A DNA stretch of 64,000 nt from Candida dubliniensis CD36 (GCF_000026945.1 NC_012863.1:1577710-1641709); one strand, 5' to 3'. Positions 39,401-48,353 are shown, counted from the stretch's first letter. The notes: generated by a model not told the origin, from the sequence alone. Numbers and translations: made by a program.

Positions 39401-40417
39401 GTTAATAACAATGATAACGTTAACTTAAACAAGTCAGAAAGCGTAGTTACAAGGCCGCTAATGACCAAAAGCAAAGTAGCCGCACCCTTGCAAGTTTTGC
39501 ATTTTACACCAAGACGTGGCAAAGTTGTTTTGAGTAAAGAATTTGTTCTGGATAGTGATGATGATACAGAAGTTGAGGAATCTAGTGCAGCTCATGGTAT
39601 TGAGAAGGAGAGTCCATCAAAAATTCAAAATAATTCAAAGTTGAAAACCATTCCTGTTAATGTGGCTAGTGTTTCAACTCCGTCTATTCCTAAAACAGTG
39701 AAACAACCAGATAGTAACAATAGCCTGAGTGAATCAAGTGATGATTCTGACTCTAGCTCTAGCGAGTCTGGGTCTGACTCATCTGAAACCGATTCGGACT
39801 CAAGTGATGAGTCAATGGATTCATCTGATGAAAGTGGAGAATCGTCAGAGTCCAGCGATGACGCTCCAAAACCTGTTATAAAGACAACTAAATTGAAATC
39901 AACTGGAAATTCAGAGAAACCTCAAACCGTTGCATCACATGCTAAAATACAAAAACCGTCAAGTGTTGTTGCTTCTGGAAAGTCTAAGAAAATATCAGGT
40001 CCAGCACCACCACCCAAAAAGAATCAAAGATTGGCATCATTAAAGGATTTAAAACAACCTCGTACTACGATTGAGATTAAGAAACCTATTTTATTACTGC
40101 CTACGAAACCAAAGAAGAAATTTTCTAAGATTTTTGATAGTAGTGATGATGAATCAAGTGAGAGTGATAGTGATAGTGAAGTACCCATGTCTCAATTGAA
40201 GATTGGGGGTGTTCCAAAACGCTCTACAAAGCCGTCAGTAAAGAGTGATACCAGTGAGGAAAGCAGTTCCAGTGATGGGAGTGATGACAGCTCCAGCGAT
40301 GACAGCTCCAGCGATGAAAGTTCCAGTGAGGACAGCTCCAGTGAGGACAGCTCTAGCAGTGACAGCTCTAGCAGTGACAGCTCTAGCAGTGACAGCTCTA
40401 GCGATGAAAGTAGTTAG
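36425..40417 (+). CDS. Large Ser/Asp-rich repeat protein, likely a phosphoprotein
   Basis: The 1330-residue product is not recognised. Residues 1-450 look like a folded domain rich in Leu, Ile, Asn and aromatic residues. The rest is acidic and disordered. It has Glu/Ser blocks (near 38700-38790), eight or so imperfect repeats built on NPETPAKDSDSSSSSSDAE, Lys-rich linkers, and a C-terminal run of SSD/SSE units. Such clustered acidic serines are ideal casein kinase 2 targets, and the layout is like nucleolar phosphoproteins of the Nopp140/Srp40/Net1 type. I infer, weakly, a nuclear or nucleolar role. The first ATG is 36425; a GTG 16 codons upstream is in frame. A long open frame on the opposite strand is a repeat artefact. 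Confidence 0.75.
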   Translation: MLTLDDDLKLVILEYHNYHSSISLEHSIDKTWNYFQSLIPQLTKPALQLILDSQGVIRKNSISRLNEYTILEYLIKLWTPELDLNDVIDLVTNLSSISPLNQDKIINGVERYEDLSLELTIEEQVSAIFQKPYSNNDIYYLDEINFPANGDMTTITLLGNLSGTDFLDPLVVTSSISETFNFYPTGLLNPFHLYIYLLRLNLQLQLQGRKILLILHNNCWMNRFFTNIELLYISKHLDGYYHKDYMKFPGDYGLKNWLRQSLHNTSIIPNLLFNYNQLIQKLKSDPVMFKFNQLCIEKSFFSTVEDESLDNPRIEFSDGIFILDGESGNDGFILDYHYSIKDIISIMIRLNDFEIYVPSLKSMDWDRVSDVFLNEIFPCIRNSDLYFKFSILYNELHMKNAQSSVDQLIQPLGVFSVPPNHVHLVDLICKLNDSLKRTVDKSHLLSTLHPEGSMMGTVQSSRASVSESEASEDGSDSRKRPNDSEEEVRTIKKSKILQMLEKNDLHFVEAFEEDEDEENEESADDADGLLNDSFADKIKRSKYTPHTSANASLVNGTGSLLNNTPQTIVSGKEPPTQVEPKDTPIIQTAADNSHQTSKLGMLRSLIDLQPPTSTKPVVSGFSFSLPKNTKLSRNFDGSDDESSEESASSVSTDERRSETVTTTSRTGDNVDLLEIHSVSVKEPTNKLTNNDVQENVKAGTENEVAPVPVPKTIGGNEVRDEGEGEGEKEDKDEDGMEIVSEAKDKPEAKDEMEVEVESGDEGENESESDSETESESESESDSGSEYVDDSSETSSLKEEKTVSKKTRKIATIDSDSSFSGNDVEGANPETPAIDSDGSSNSDTELVNPETPAKDTVDSSSNSDTEMANPETPAKDSDSSSSSSDAEVESKPETPTIDSDSSSSSSDAETANPETPAIDSDSPSSSSNDEVANPETPAKDSDSSSSSSNDEVANPETPAKDSDSSSSSSDTEISSDPETPPKLNQKPSPEVTPVNNNDNVNLNKSESVVTRPLMTKSKVAAPLQVLHFTPRRGKVVLSKEFVLDSDDDTEVEESSAAHGIEKESPSKIQNNSKLKTIPVNVASVSTPSIPKTVKQPDSNNSLSESSDDSDSSSSESGSDSSETDSDSSDESMDSSDESGESSESSDDAPKPVIKTTKLKSTGNSEKPQTVASHAKIQKPSSVVASGKSKKISGPAPPPKKNQRLASLKDLKQPRTTIEIKKPILLLPTKPKKKFSKIFDSSDDESSESDSDSEVPMSQLKIGGVPKRSTKPSVKSDTSEESSSSDGSDDSSSDDSSSDESSSEDSSSEDSSSSDSSSSDSSSSDSSSDESS
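38895..39370. repeat. Intragenic tandem repeat encoding NPETPAKDSDSSSS units
   Basis: About eight imperfect units of roughly 57-69 bp, each encoding (N/K)PETP(A/T/P) followed by an (I/K)DSD and a serine block. Two adjacent units at about 39217-39310 are almost identical, suggesting recent duplication or slippage. Confidence 0.85.
40265..40411. repeat. 15-bp minisatellite encoding SSSSD/E units
   Basis: The extreme 3' end of the coding region is built from 15-bp units related to GACAGCTCTAGCAGT. The last units are identical to one another, so copy number probably varies between alleles. Confidence 0.85.
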
Positions 40418-40742
40418 ACTTAGATTATATTAATGCATGTTAACTTGATTATACATCTACAATTGCCTGTGGCGTTTCGGGAAATCAATGTTTCTCTTAT
40501 CTGTTAAGACAACCTGCATATACTTTTCCGGGGTGGTACGGAACATCGGCTAGAAGTAACTAGAAAAAAAAAAAGAAAAAAAGAAATTTTCCCACACAAT
40601 TAAGCTCACCCCTGCCCGTGAAAATTTGTCACCACATATATAAAAGTTCAGATTTCTTTTTTTCTCCCCCAATCAAATTTTTTTTTTTTTTTGAATTGAA
40701 CCCACCGTTATCTTTCCTACCCCAGGTATCACACATTCAAGA
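40418..40742. other. Intergenic region upstream of UPS2
   Basis: 325 bp between same-strand genes, with an A-rich block (40564-40585) and a T-tract (40679-40692). No further signal seen. Confidence 0.5.
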
Positions 40743-41327
40743 ATGAAGTTATTTGAATCAGAGCATTCTTTTAATTATCCGTGGGAACAAGTTACTGCTG
40801 CTAATTGGCAGAAATACCCAAATGAATTAGCCTCACATGTTATTTCTGTTGATATTTTACAACGAGAAATGATCAATAACAATACTACGTTGAGAACAGA
40901 AAGGTTGATTGGTTGTAAACAGCCTATTCCTAAATGGTTATCGTTTGTGGTTGGAGGTGCCACTGTGAGTTATGTGCGTGAAGTCAGTGAGGTTGACCTT
41001 CTCAATAAAACGCTAGTGATGAAATCGATGAATTTGACTATGAATAATTTATTATTGGTTAACGAGACTGTTATTTATAAACCAGATGAAGAATTGCCTC
41101 ATAACAAAACTGTTTTCCATCAAAGTGCTGAGATCACTGCCTTTGCTTCGTTGAGTAGACTTTGTGACAAGTTAGAGGATTGGTCGGTTGAACGGTTTGG
41201 ACAGAATGCTAAAACGGGGAAGTTGGCCTTTGAGAGTGTTTTGGATAAATTGACTTTGAAATGGGAGGAAAATGGAATTTTTGAGAATAACAAGATCTTG
41301 CAAGAGGTCAAGAATTTACTGATTTAG
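40743..41327 (+). CDS. UPS2: PRELI/MSF1-domain phospholipid transfer protein of the mitochondrial intermembrane space
   Basis: A 194-residue protein occupied almost entirely by a PRELI/MSF1 domain. The opening FNYPWEQVTAANWQKYPNE is characteristic, followed by RLIGCKQPIPKWLSFVVGG, VREVSEVDL and LEDWSVERFGQNAKTGK. It is most like yeast Ups2 rather than Ups1. Ups2, with Mdm35, carries phosphatidylserine from the outer to the inner mitochondrial membrane for conversion to phosphatidylethanolamine. It is a little shorter than S. cerevisiae Ups2 (230), ending soon after the domain. Ups3 is a close alternative name, but Candida probably has a single gene of this type. Confidence 0.9.
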   Translation: MKLFESEHSFNYPWEQVTAANWQKYPNELASHVISVDILQREMINNNTTLRTERLIGCKQPIPKWLSFVVGGATVSYVREVSEVDLLNKTLVMKSMNLTMNNLLLVNETVIYKPDEELPHNKTVFHQSAEITAFASLSRLCDKLEDWSVERFGQNAKTGKLAFESVLDKLTLKWEENGIFENNKILQEVKNLLI

Positions 41328-41653
41328 AGAAGGTTTTTGCATATTTCTTTTTTTTTTTAGTTCTACACCTTTTCGTTTGATATTTATTCATATTTTTTGC
41401 ATATTGGGAGTTTATGGTTGAGAGTTTGCTTTGTTAGATTTTAATTTGCATGTAGATATCACCTGTACATAGACAATAATTATATTACTTGATAGTGGAT
41501 AGCGTTGTAGGTTGTGGATAGACGGGGAGTGAGATATTTGTATTATGGTATGTGCACATACTCATCCCCATCTCACATACTTTTTTTTTTTTTGTTAAGA
41601 AAAAACTGTACACCAACCTCATTACTTCTATTCACCCTTGCTACACCCGCTAC
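41328..41653. other. Intergenic region
   Basis: 326 bp between UPS2 and the next gene, with T-tracts at about 41348-41359 and 41581-41594. An in-frame extension of the downstream ORF into this region starts without a good context. Nothing else seen. Confidence 0.45.
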
Positions 41654-42082
41654 ATGAGCCAACAAGAACAGCAATTTGACAGTTATGATGAATTTGATGG
41701 ACTTGACTTTGATATAGAAGAGGAGATTAGGAAAATCATGACATTATCTCCGATGTCGACTCCAACCTCGACTTTTTCCCCAACCGATTCTACTACAACG
41801 GCGGCCACCGAGCCAGAAACCAAGGCTAATCTAGATACAATAAGTTATGTGAAGTCACTAATGATTGACGGTTCCAAGCTCCTTGGGTTGTACTCGACAT
41901 TAAAGAATACGTACTTAAAGTTATGTAAAGAGTATAATTATTTATTGACAAAGTTTAATGATAATGAGAAAACGAAGTTGCATTTGATTCAGGAAAACGA
42001 GGAATTGAAGCAGGTTATAGCTGAGTTGTTAGAGGACCGCAGCGGGGTAAAGAAAAGAAAATCAAGAAAGGTAATGGCATAG
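41654..42082 (+). CDS. Uncharacterised small coiled-coil protein
   Basis: A 142-residue product from ATG 41654; the frame is open further upstream but through a T-tract. The N-terminus is acidic (FDSYDEFDGLDFDIEEE), followed by a Ser/Thr/Pro-rich stretch (about 35-65). A helical C-terminal half has heptad-like leucines and ends in a basic KKRKSRK tail that could act in nuclear import. I do not recognise the family. Length, start context and codon use favour a real gene. Confidence 0.6.
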   Translation: MSQQEQQFDSYDEFDGLDFDIEEEIRKIMTLSPMSTPTSTFSPTDSTTTAATEPETKANLDTISYVKSLMIDGSKLLGLYSTLKNTYLKLCKEYNYLLTKFNDNEKTKLHLIQENEELKQVIAELLEDRSGVKKRKSRKVMA

Positions 42083-42237
42083 TAATGGGTTATATAGATT
42101 TATAAAATGCAAAAGGTGTTCACGGATAGTGTGTCGCATTCTCTGATTTACTTTTTCTCTCACTTTTTTTTTTTTTTGTTGATCTTCCGGAAAACATAAA
42201 CAATCGTTGGTCTCTTCCTATTATATCCAATTCCCTG

Positions 42238-42423
42238 ATGACTCAAGAAGAGCAAGAGCAGCAAGTGCTTATGGAATTAAGTATGATACTATCCACAGTG
42301 AAACATATAAATAGCAATTTGGTAAAGTTGAATGAGATTGCTTCAAGTCCACACAATGCACAAATCATCAAACAACACATTCAGTTATTGAATGAACTAA
42401 TGCTGCAATTGCATGCTAGGTAG
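42238..42423 (+). CDS. Very small helical protein, possibly a DASH-type subunit
   Basis: The 61-residue product is entirely helical with heptad-spaced hydrophobics (QVLMELSMILSTVKHINSNL). Its size and pattern are like the tiny DASH/Dam1 kinetochore subunits (Dad1, Dad3, Dad4, Hsk3), with Dad1 the closest by eye, but the similarity is too weak to name it. The ATG follows a T-tract and a CCGG-containing leader, as for other genes here. It ends 10 bp from the convergent small gene on the other strand. It is annotated as probable because short yeast kinetochore genes are commonly missed. Confidence 0.45.
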   Translation: MTQEEQEQQVLMELSMILSTVKHINSNLVKLNEIASSPHNAQIIKQHIQLLNELMLQLHAR

Positions 42424-42433
42424 ATGTGTATAG

Positions 42434-42679
42434 TCAGGTACGACATAATATAGCATTTAGTATTCGTCTCCATATACTTGGCTTTGGTTTCTTTTCGCCG
42501 TAGATGATTTCGTCCAATTCTTCGTTGCCGAATCGAAGTTCGGGGTATGTTAGTCTTCTTGTAGCTGGATGGAAGTTTGGATTCTCTTGTTTTATTTGTT
42601 TCCGATGGAGTAGCACATTATCTCCAATTTGATGTGGCGGTGATGATATTGCAGTAGACCCAGTAAGATCGGAAGACAT
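42434..42679 (-). CDS. Small uncharacterised protein
   Basis: An 81-residue product with a Ser/Pro-rich start, a central basic-aromatic stretch (RRLTYPELRFGNEELDEIIYG) and a hydrophobic C-terminus (WRRILNAILC). The central segment looks like a conserved short motif rather than random sequence. It is convergent with the 61-residue gene and backs onto the UBI3 promoter region. No family recognised. Confidence 0.45.
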   Translation of the reverse strand: MSSDLTGSTAISSPPHQIGDNVLLHRKQIKQENPNFHPATRRLTYPELRFGNEELDEIIYGEKKPKPSIWRRILNAILCRT

Positions 42680-42961
42680 TGATGAGCCAAGTGGTCGGAG
42701 TGTTTAAGTTGTTTGATTTTTTCCCCCCTATTTGATCTCTGATATTGTTTTTATCTAAGCGAGATAGCGTGAACTTACACAAAATCAGTACAGCAAGGAT
42801 AAGTTGGTGTAATATTTTTGGTGTAGATTTTGTCCAAGATTTGTTAAAATTGATGGAGAAGAACCATCCCATAAATGTGTGCTGTTGCAATAGGCGAGCA
42901 GGAAGTAGCAATACACATTCCCTTGATGGGATAGAGGTGTTCCTGGTCAAGGTTGACATGT

Positions 42962-42978
42962 TTAGGGCTTAGCCCTAA
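42962..42978. promoter_or_regulatory. Palindromic Tbf1-type site TTAGGGCTTAGCCCTAA
   Basis: A perfect 17-bp palindrome made of two Tbf1 half-sites (TTAGGG / CCCTAA). In C. albicans, Tbf1 rather than Rap1 is the main activator of ribosomal protein genes, working with Cbf1. It lies 195 bp before the UBI3 ATG and 8 bp from a Cbf1 core. Confidence 0.8.
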
Positions 42979-42984
42979 CGTTTT

Positions 42985-42992
42985 GCACGTGA
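42985..42992. promoter_or_regulatory. Cbf1-type site GCACGTGA
   Basis: CACGTG core at 42986-42991 with the purine flank usual for Cbf1. Its tight pairing with the Tbf1 palindrome matches the Candida ribosomal-protein promoter arrangement. Confidence 0.7.
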
Positions 42993-43118
42993 CGTAGCTT
43001 TTTTTGCCTTTTCTTTTTTTTTTTTTTTTTCTGATGAGATAGAAATAAAAGTGCGCCCCACCAATCGATTTTTCATCTTCCAAAATTTTTTTTTTTTTTT
43101 CTTCTTCTTTTCCACTAA

Positions 43119-43628
<510 letters not shown>

Positions 43629-43786
43629 ATGCAGTAAGTATAGTTGTATAATTAATGTATTTCAAATTAGTCAAAAAATGAGACTGTAGATTTTTGCGAG
43701 GTCGCACTACTTTCTGTGCTCAACAACAAAAAAAAAAAAATAAACACCTTTCACTCTTTTGTTTTACCCACACATACTCTTTAAGG

Positions 43787-46150
43787 ATGAGTTTTTCTAT
43801 TTATGAGCTAGATGAAAACATCAAGAAGCTACTAACGGTAGACAATTATCTCAATGGGTTGTCGGTCAATGATTTCATTGAAGAGATCAGTAAAGATCAT
43901 TTTCTTAAAGGAGCCGAAGTCAACAATAAAGCGTACCTCGACCCCAAGCCATACATCAGAACCTTTGAAAGTACTTTGAGGGAGTTGAAACAGTTACAAT
44001 TAGAGGCCAATGAACAGCGAGTCAAGAATGAAAGACAAGTGGATTCATTTGAGTTGAAGCATTCAGAGAACGTGTTGGAGTTGAACCACCGAATTGACGA
44101 GGCAACCAAGAAATTTGATATTTTGGACAACCAGATCCTGGACGTGTCTACACGGATTAATCCATTAGGGAATACATTGAACAAGATTACCAACTCCCGT
44201 GACCGGTCATTGGAGACGATTTTCTTAATTCGGGCGTACCATGGGTTTTTCATGAAGGAGCAGTACTTGCCATTGGAGACGTTGAAGAATAGCAAGAAGC
44301 TTGAGGATAAGTTGAAATGTGCCAAGACAGTTCGGAATTTATTGAATCTAGCCAAAAAAGTATCTGACGAGAAGCTGCCGAAATCGATAAAGTGTATAAC
44401 TACTATTGAGCAGTTTGGAGAAAACATGGAGAAAGAGTTGTTACGAAAGTTTGAGATAGCTTCAGAGGATGAGGACGATATTGATTTTGATATGATGAAC
44501 CAGATTGCCCAGATTTTGTTTGAGTATAATGAAGGCATAAATGTTATTCAGACGTTTGTTATTAAAAATGATATTGTGGTTGAGAATGAAGAGAGGATGT
44601 TGGGGGAGCAAGAGTGGGCGATGTTGTCGGACTCCACCAGGACAGATTTCAAGATTGACGAGCAGGCGACGTTTGATAATTTAAAGTTTGAGATCAAGTC
44701 ACGAGCAAGAATTAGTAAGAAAGTGTTTGCTGACCCGACACCAGTCATCAAAATATTTATTCAGAGAATGTATGCTCAGATTATTAGAAATAAGGTGACA
44801 TCGTTGTTACAGAAATCGTTAGCGGTAAGTCCTTTGGCGCATGTGAGAGTGTTACACTCGTTGTACACGTTAGTTGGTGATTTCACAGAACAGATTAAAG
44901 ATTATTTGACGACAGAAGAGTTGGATAAGGATCAGGAGCTTTCGGCTATTCTTGATCAGTCGCATAGTGATTTATTTGTTGAGTATATTGGTGACAATGT
45001 TTATTTCAACCGTGAAAAGAAGAACCTTGAAGAGACGATTTATGGGATTGTTCATGAATTCAACACTGCCAACGAAAGTATAATTACCAGCAAAAGTTTG
45101 GCCACGAGATTGGAGAATCTCGACAACACCCAGAAACCAGAGAAAGATAGATTTAGTTTTGTGTCTGAGAAGAAGCGCATGAACCAGTTTAAACAGTATG
45201 TCACCGCCAAGCTTAAGGATCGTAGTGGATCGAGAAATTCGGAGCCGGAGCCGACATTTATGGAGTGCAAGTCGTTGAACATTGGTAGTGTTGAGACGGT
45301 GTTGAAATCGGTGATTGAGTCGGTTGCGCGGTTGCTTGAGTTGGTCCCTACAAAATCAGCTGAATATGCATTGGAAGTGTTGGAGATCTTGATTATTGAT
45401 TTTGGTAAGCTTTATATTGGGTCTGGTCTTGAGGTTGTGTATGATGAGTGCAAGAAGAATGCAAACTTGGATTACTTGTCGTCGTTTGCAACCATTAGTG
45501 AGCTCTTGTTTTTGATGTCGTCGTGCATCAAGAGAATTATATTGCCGATTGCCACCAACATCCCAAGCATAAAAACCAGAATGAGCAATATGGTGAATGG
45601 GTTTGTTGGTCAGTGCGAGACGTCTTTGAATGTTATTCTTAACGACACGTTAGATCATTTTCGAGCCAAGCTTCAGTCGCAGTTGGCCAAGCAAAAGAAG
45701 AAAGATTTTAATTGCAACAATATTGAGGATGATACAGAAGCGTGTGAGCTAGTTAGTAACTATTTGGTGGAGATATATACCAGTATTCTGCTGGCGATGA
45801 ATGGGGCCAATCTCGAAAAGATCTTGATCAAGATTGGGATGGAAGTGTTGCACCAGTTGTTGGAGCACTACAAGAAGTTTACTGTCAATTCGATTGGGGG
45901 CATTGTGCTTACCAAGGATGTGATTCGGTACCAGTCGGTGATTGATGGGTGGCAGATTCCTGAATTGTCGGAGCAGTTTCAGATATTAAGAGAGATTGGG
46001 AATTTGTTTACGGTGCAGACCGATTTGGTCAACTCGTTGGTTACAGAGGGCCAGTTGGCAAATATGAAGCCGTACAATGTCAGGCAATATATCACCAAAC
46101 GCGCCGATTTCAATCCAAGTTATGCAGATAAATTTTTCAAGTTCAAATAG
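43787..46150 (+). CDS. SEC10: Exocyst complex subunit Sec10
   Basis: A 787-residue subunit of the exocyst, which tethers secretory vesicles to the plasma membrane at growth sites. The N-terminus SIYELDENIKKLLTVDNYL and the segment LDPKPYIRTFESTLREL are diagnostic for Sec10. The rest is long helical rods as expected of CATCHR-family tethers, with a predicted coiled coil near residues 65-120. ATG 43787 is used because the upstream in-frame extension runs through a poly-A/Lys leader. The last 8 bp overlap the convergent phosphoesterase gene. Confidence 0.93.
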   Translation: MSFSIYELDENIKKLLTVDNYLNGLSVNDFIEEISKDHFLKGAEVNNKAYLDPKPYIRTFESTLRELKQLQLEANEQRVKNERQVDSFELKHSENVLELNHRIDEATKKFDILDNQILDVSTRINPLGNTLNKITNSRDRSLETIFLIRAYHGFFMKEQYLPLETLKNSKKLEDKLKCAKTVRNLLNLAKKVSDEKLPKSIKCITTIEQFGENMEKELLRKFEIASEDEDDIDFDMMNQIAQILFEYNEGINVIQTFVIKNDIVVENEERMLGEQEWAMLSDSTRTDFKIDEQATFDNLKFEIKSRARISKKVFADPTPVIKIFIQRMYAQIIRNKVTSLLQKSLAVSPLAHVRVLHSLYTLVGDFTEQIKDYLTTEELDKDQELSAILDQSHSDLFVEYIGDNVYFNREKKNLEETIYGIVHEFNTANESIITSKSLATRLENLDNTQKPEKDRFSFVSEKKRMNQFKQYVTAKLKDRSGSRNSEPEPTFMECKSLNIGSVETVLKSVIESVARLLELVPTKSAEYALEVLEILIIDFGKLYIGSGLEVVYDECKKNANLDYLSSFATISELLFLMSSCIKRIILPIATNIPSIKTRMSNMVNGFVGQCETSLNVILNDTLDHFRAKLQSQLAKQKKKDFNCNNIEDDTEACELVSNYLVEIYTSILLAMNGANLEKILIKIGMEVLHQLLEHYKKFTVNSIGGIVLTKDVIRYQSVIDGWQIPELSEQFQILREIGNLFTVQTDLVNSLVTEGQLANMKPYNVRQYITKRADFNPSYADKFFKFK

Positions 46151-47354
46151 TCATATAGTACACATTTAATATAAACAAGGGCCAAATAATGTTGAGCCAC
46201 CAAATAGATCTATCAATGAAAACCGAGGTAAGAAGCAAGAATGCAAGGTAGGTGTAGAGACCGTAGTATGCGTTTGGCATATAGCACATTTCTGTTGTGT
46301 AAGTATGCTTGGAGTTTTCGTTTGTGTTTAGCGAAAGCAACTGGACTGCTGGGTGTTTGATTCCGCCGGTCATGGCAGCTGACTTTACGGTTATTTCTCG
46401 AGCAATACCGCCGTCGTATTCCTGGGTGATATCACAATAGTCGTGGTCGTCGCCAGCAAAAATAAGGGCTGGTTTGATGGTATTGAGAATTCTCCGCGAT
46501 ATCTCGTACTCGATAACCGTTTGGTACTGGTCGCCTCGTTGGAGTGGGAATGGTTTATTTTTCTCTCTTTGGGGACCGCATTTCTGGATATTGGGGAATC
46601 TGTATAAGGGGACGTGGGTAAGCAATATGCGGGGGAAGTTGGTGTTTATGTGGTTGTTGAGGTTGTTGAGGAACTCGTCGGGCTCTTTTTTAATCAAATG
46701 GTCGGGGTGTGATAATGATATGGAATCTAGCAATACGAAAGTGTGGTTGCCTAGCTCTATGTAGTCGTTGAGCTCGCCATAGTACTCGGCAAAACGTTTA
46801 AGGACCTTGTGGTGTATAGTTTGGAAACCTATATCGTGGTTTCCTGGGATTGAGCGGATATCGCGACGGTTGATTTTCTTGGGGAATATACGACTGAACC
46901 GCTTGTACTCGTCAATCCATTGCTTATCGTCCCAGTACCGTCCACCATCAAACAAATCTCCCAAGAAGATTGTTGTGTCGGGAGCTAGAAGTGAATGTAT
47001 CATTTCGTAATTTCTGTGGAGGTAATTATCGGCCATTTTTTTTGTGAAATAGTTTATTATTTTGAATTGTTTGGGGTAGGAGTAGTCGTCGACAATTTGA
47101 GGGTCTGCTATCAAGACAATTCGATGAGCAGAGCTGGGGGTTTGCCAAGGTTCCCAGTTGTTCCATTTGCAAGCCATTAAGGCTTTCTGCGGGATGGTTC
47201 GTTCAAAGTAGTGTATCAACAATACCCAGCAGATGACAACCAACCCAAAAAGTTTCCAGTTTGGGGGTTTGGTGCGTGTAGATCGTTTGAATTCCACGTC
47301 CTCAAAGATATGTGGGATTGGTTTTGGTATTCCTCTTCTTCGTAAAGTGTTCAT
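46143..47354 (-). CDS. CDC1/TED1-type ER metallophosphoesterase (GPI-anchor remodelling)
   Basis: A 403-residue membrane protein of the calcineurin-like phosphoesterase family. One N-terminal membrane segment lies at about 31-48 and two C-terminal ones at about 360-400. The metal-site motifs are intact: ADPQIVDD (about 83-90), FLGDLFDGGR (about 133), GNHD (about 174), LTHVPLYR (about 248) and AGDDHDYC (about 301). Cdc1 and Ted1 remove ethanolamine phosphates from GPI-anchor mannoses in the ER; I cannot separate the two by eye, though the YSYPKQF/DNYLHRNY segments lean to CDC1. It overlaps the SEC10 3' end by 8 bp and is divergent from the SAS4-domain gene (114 bp between starts). Confidence 0.85.
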   Translation of the reverse strand: MNTLRRRGIPKPIPHIFEDVEFKRSTRTKPPNWKLFGLVVICWVLLIHYFERTIPQKALMACKWNNWEPWQTPSSAHRIVLIADPQIVDDYSYPKQFKIINYFTKKMADNYLHRNYEMIHSLLAPDTTIFLGDLFDGGRYWDDKQWIDEYKRFSRIFPKKINRRDIRSIPGNHDIGFQTIHHKVLKRFAEYYGELNDYIELGNHTFVLLDSISLSHPDHLIKKEPDEFLNNLNNHINTNFPRILLTHVPLYRFPNIQKCGPQREKNKPFPLQRGDQYQTVIEYEISRRILNTIKPALIFAGDDHDYCDITQEYDGGIAREITVKSAAMTGGIKHPAVQLLSLNTNENSKHTYTTEMCYMPNAYYGLYTYLAFLLLTSVFIDRSIWWLNIIWPLFILNVYYMTI

Positions 47355-47468
47355 GGGTAAGGAGGAGAGTAAAGAAATGTTGTTGTTATTTTTGCGCGTC
47401 GAATTTATGGTGCGCTTTTTTTTTTTTTTTTTTCAAAGTACCAACAACAATAGGTGGTATCCAACAAT

Positions 47469-48353
47469 ATGGAGTCCAGGAAATTACGTTCGACGAGCCT
47501 GAAAATAGAAACCAAGGCGTTATTTGATTTTGATAATGTGAATGAGTACTTGTATAATGATAAAGAGATAAAAGTGGGGGGCAGTGGGGCTGAGTATAAT
47601 TATTATGGAGGGCAAACTCCTGAGTTGCCAAGGGTTAGGAGTAGTGTTGTCACGGTGGAGAGGGTGTTGCCACGACGTCCAAAGACAGACCCGTTGCCGG
47701 ACTCTACGTATGAGATATTTTATCGGCGAATGAAGAAGAACGAAAAGCAGATGTCGAACGAAGAGAGAATAAAGAACTTGTGGGAATTGGATACGTTGCA
47801 GTCACAGTTAGAGCGGTTGTCGCAGTATGATTGGATTCGAAGCTTGCCAGAGATTACTGTGATTAAAGATATGAAGGATTATGATGAATTAGAGAGGAAG
47901 AAGCAGTTGACGATTAAAGAGATTGAACGGTTATTGCAGAAACATGAAAACTGGAGGAAACGTAAGGAGTTTCACAGTCGTGAGATGAAGGAGTGGTGTG
48001 AGGGTAGTTCGGACTCGGAGTATGATATGCCGATTGAAGAGTTGAGGGAGAGAAGGAAATTGCAAAATAGACAACGGTATGGGCCTGTTATTAGGTTGAA
48101 TTTGGGGAATGAGTACTGTTTGGTAATTGATCCACTTTCGACGCCGAAGATTGAAAAAGTGGAAGAGAAGGAACCACCAAAGAAACGCAAGACAATAGTA
48201 ACACTAGAGGATGTTGATGATGCTTCGCAAATAGACATTCAAACTAAAGACAATATACTTTTTGGTACAAACTTTGAAGATATACCTACGTACCGCAATG
48301 GGTTCCAGCTCCCGCTACATATGCGGCGAATGATGCATAAGGGGGCTAAGTGA
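47469..48353 (+). CDS. SAS4-domain protein (histone acetyltransferase complex subunit candidate)
   Basis: A 294-residue protein. Residues about 75-170 fit the SAS4 domain: YRRMKKNEKQMSNEERIKN, then a helical LWELDTLQSQLERLSQYDW and a WRKRKEF-containing helix. In S. cerevisiae, Sas4 joins Sas2 and Sas5 in a histone H4 K16 acetyltransferase complex; related domains occur in other chromatin proteins. The N-terminus is basic and the C-terminal third disordered with a KKRKT nuclear-import-like cluster. I infer a nuclear chromatin role. The ATG at 47469 is preferred to the GTG-initiated frame at 47454. The final 8 bp overlap SCC2. Confidence 0.65.
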   Translation: MESRKLRSTSLKIETKALFDFDNVNEYLYNDKEIKVGGSGAEYNYYGGQTPELPRVRSSVVTVERVLPRRPKTDPLPDSTYEIFYRRMKKNEKQMSNEERIKNLWELDTLQSQLERLSQYDWIRSLPEITVIKDMKDYDELERKKQLTIKEIERLLQKHENWRKRKEFHSREMKEWCEGSSDSEYDMPIEELRERRKLQNRQRYGPVIRLNLGNEYCLVIDPLSTPKIEKVEEKEPPKKRKTIVTLEDVDDASQIDIQTKDNILFGTNFEDIPTYRNGFQLPLHMRRMMHKGAK

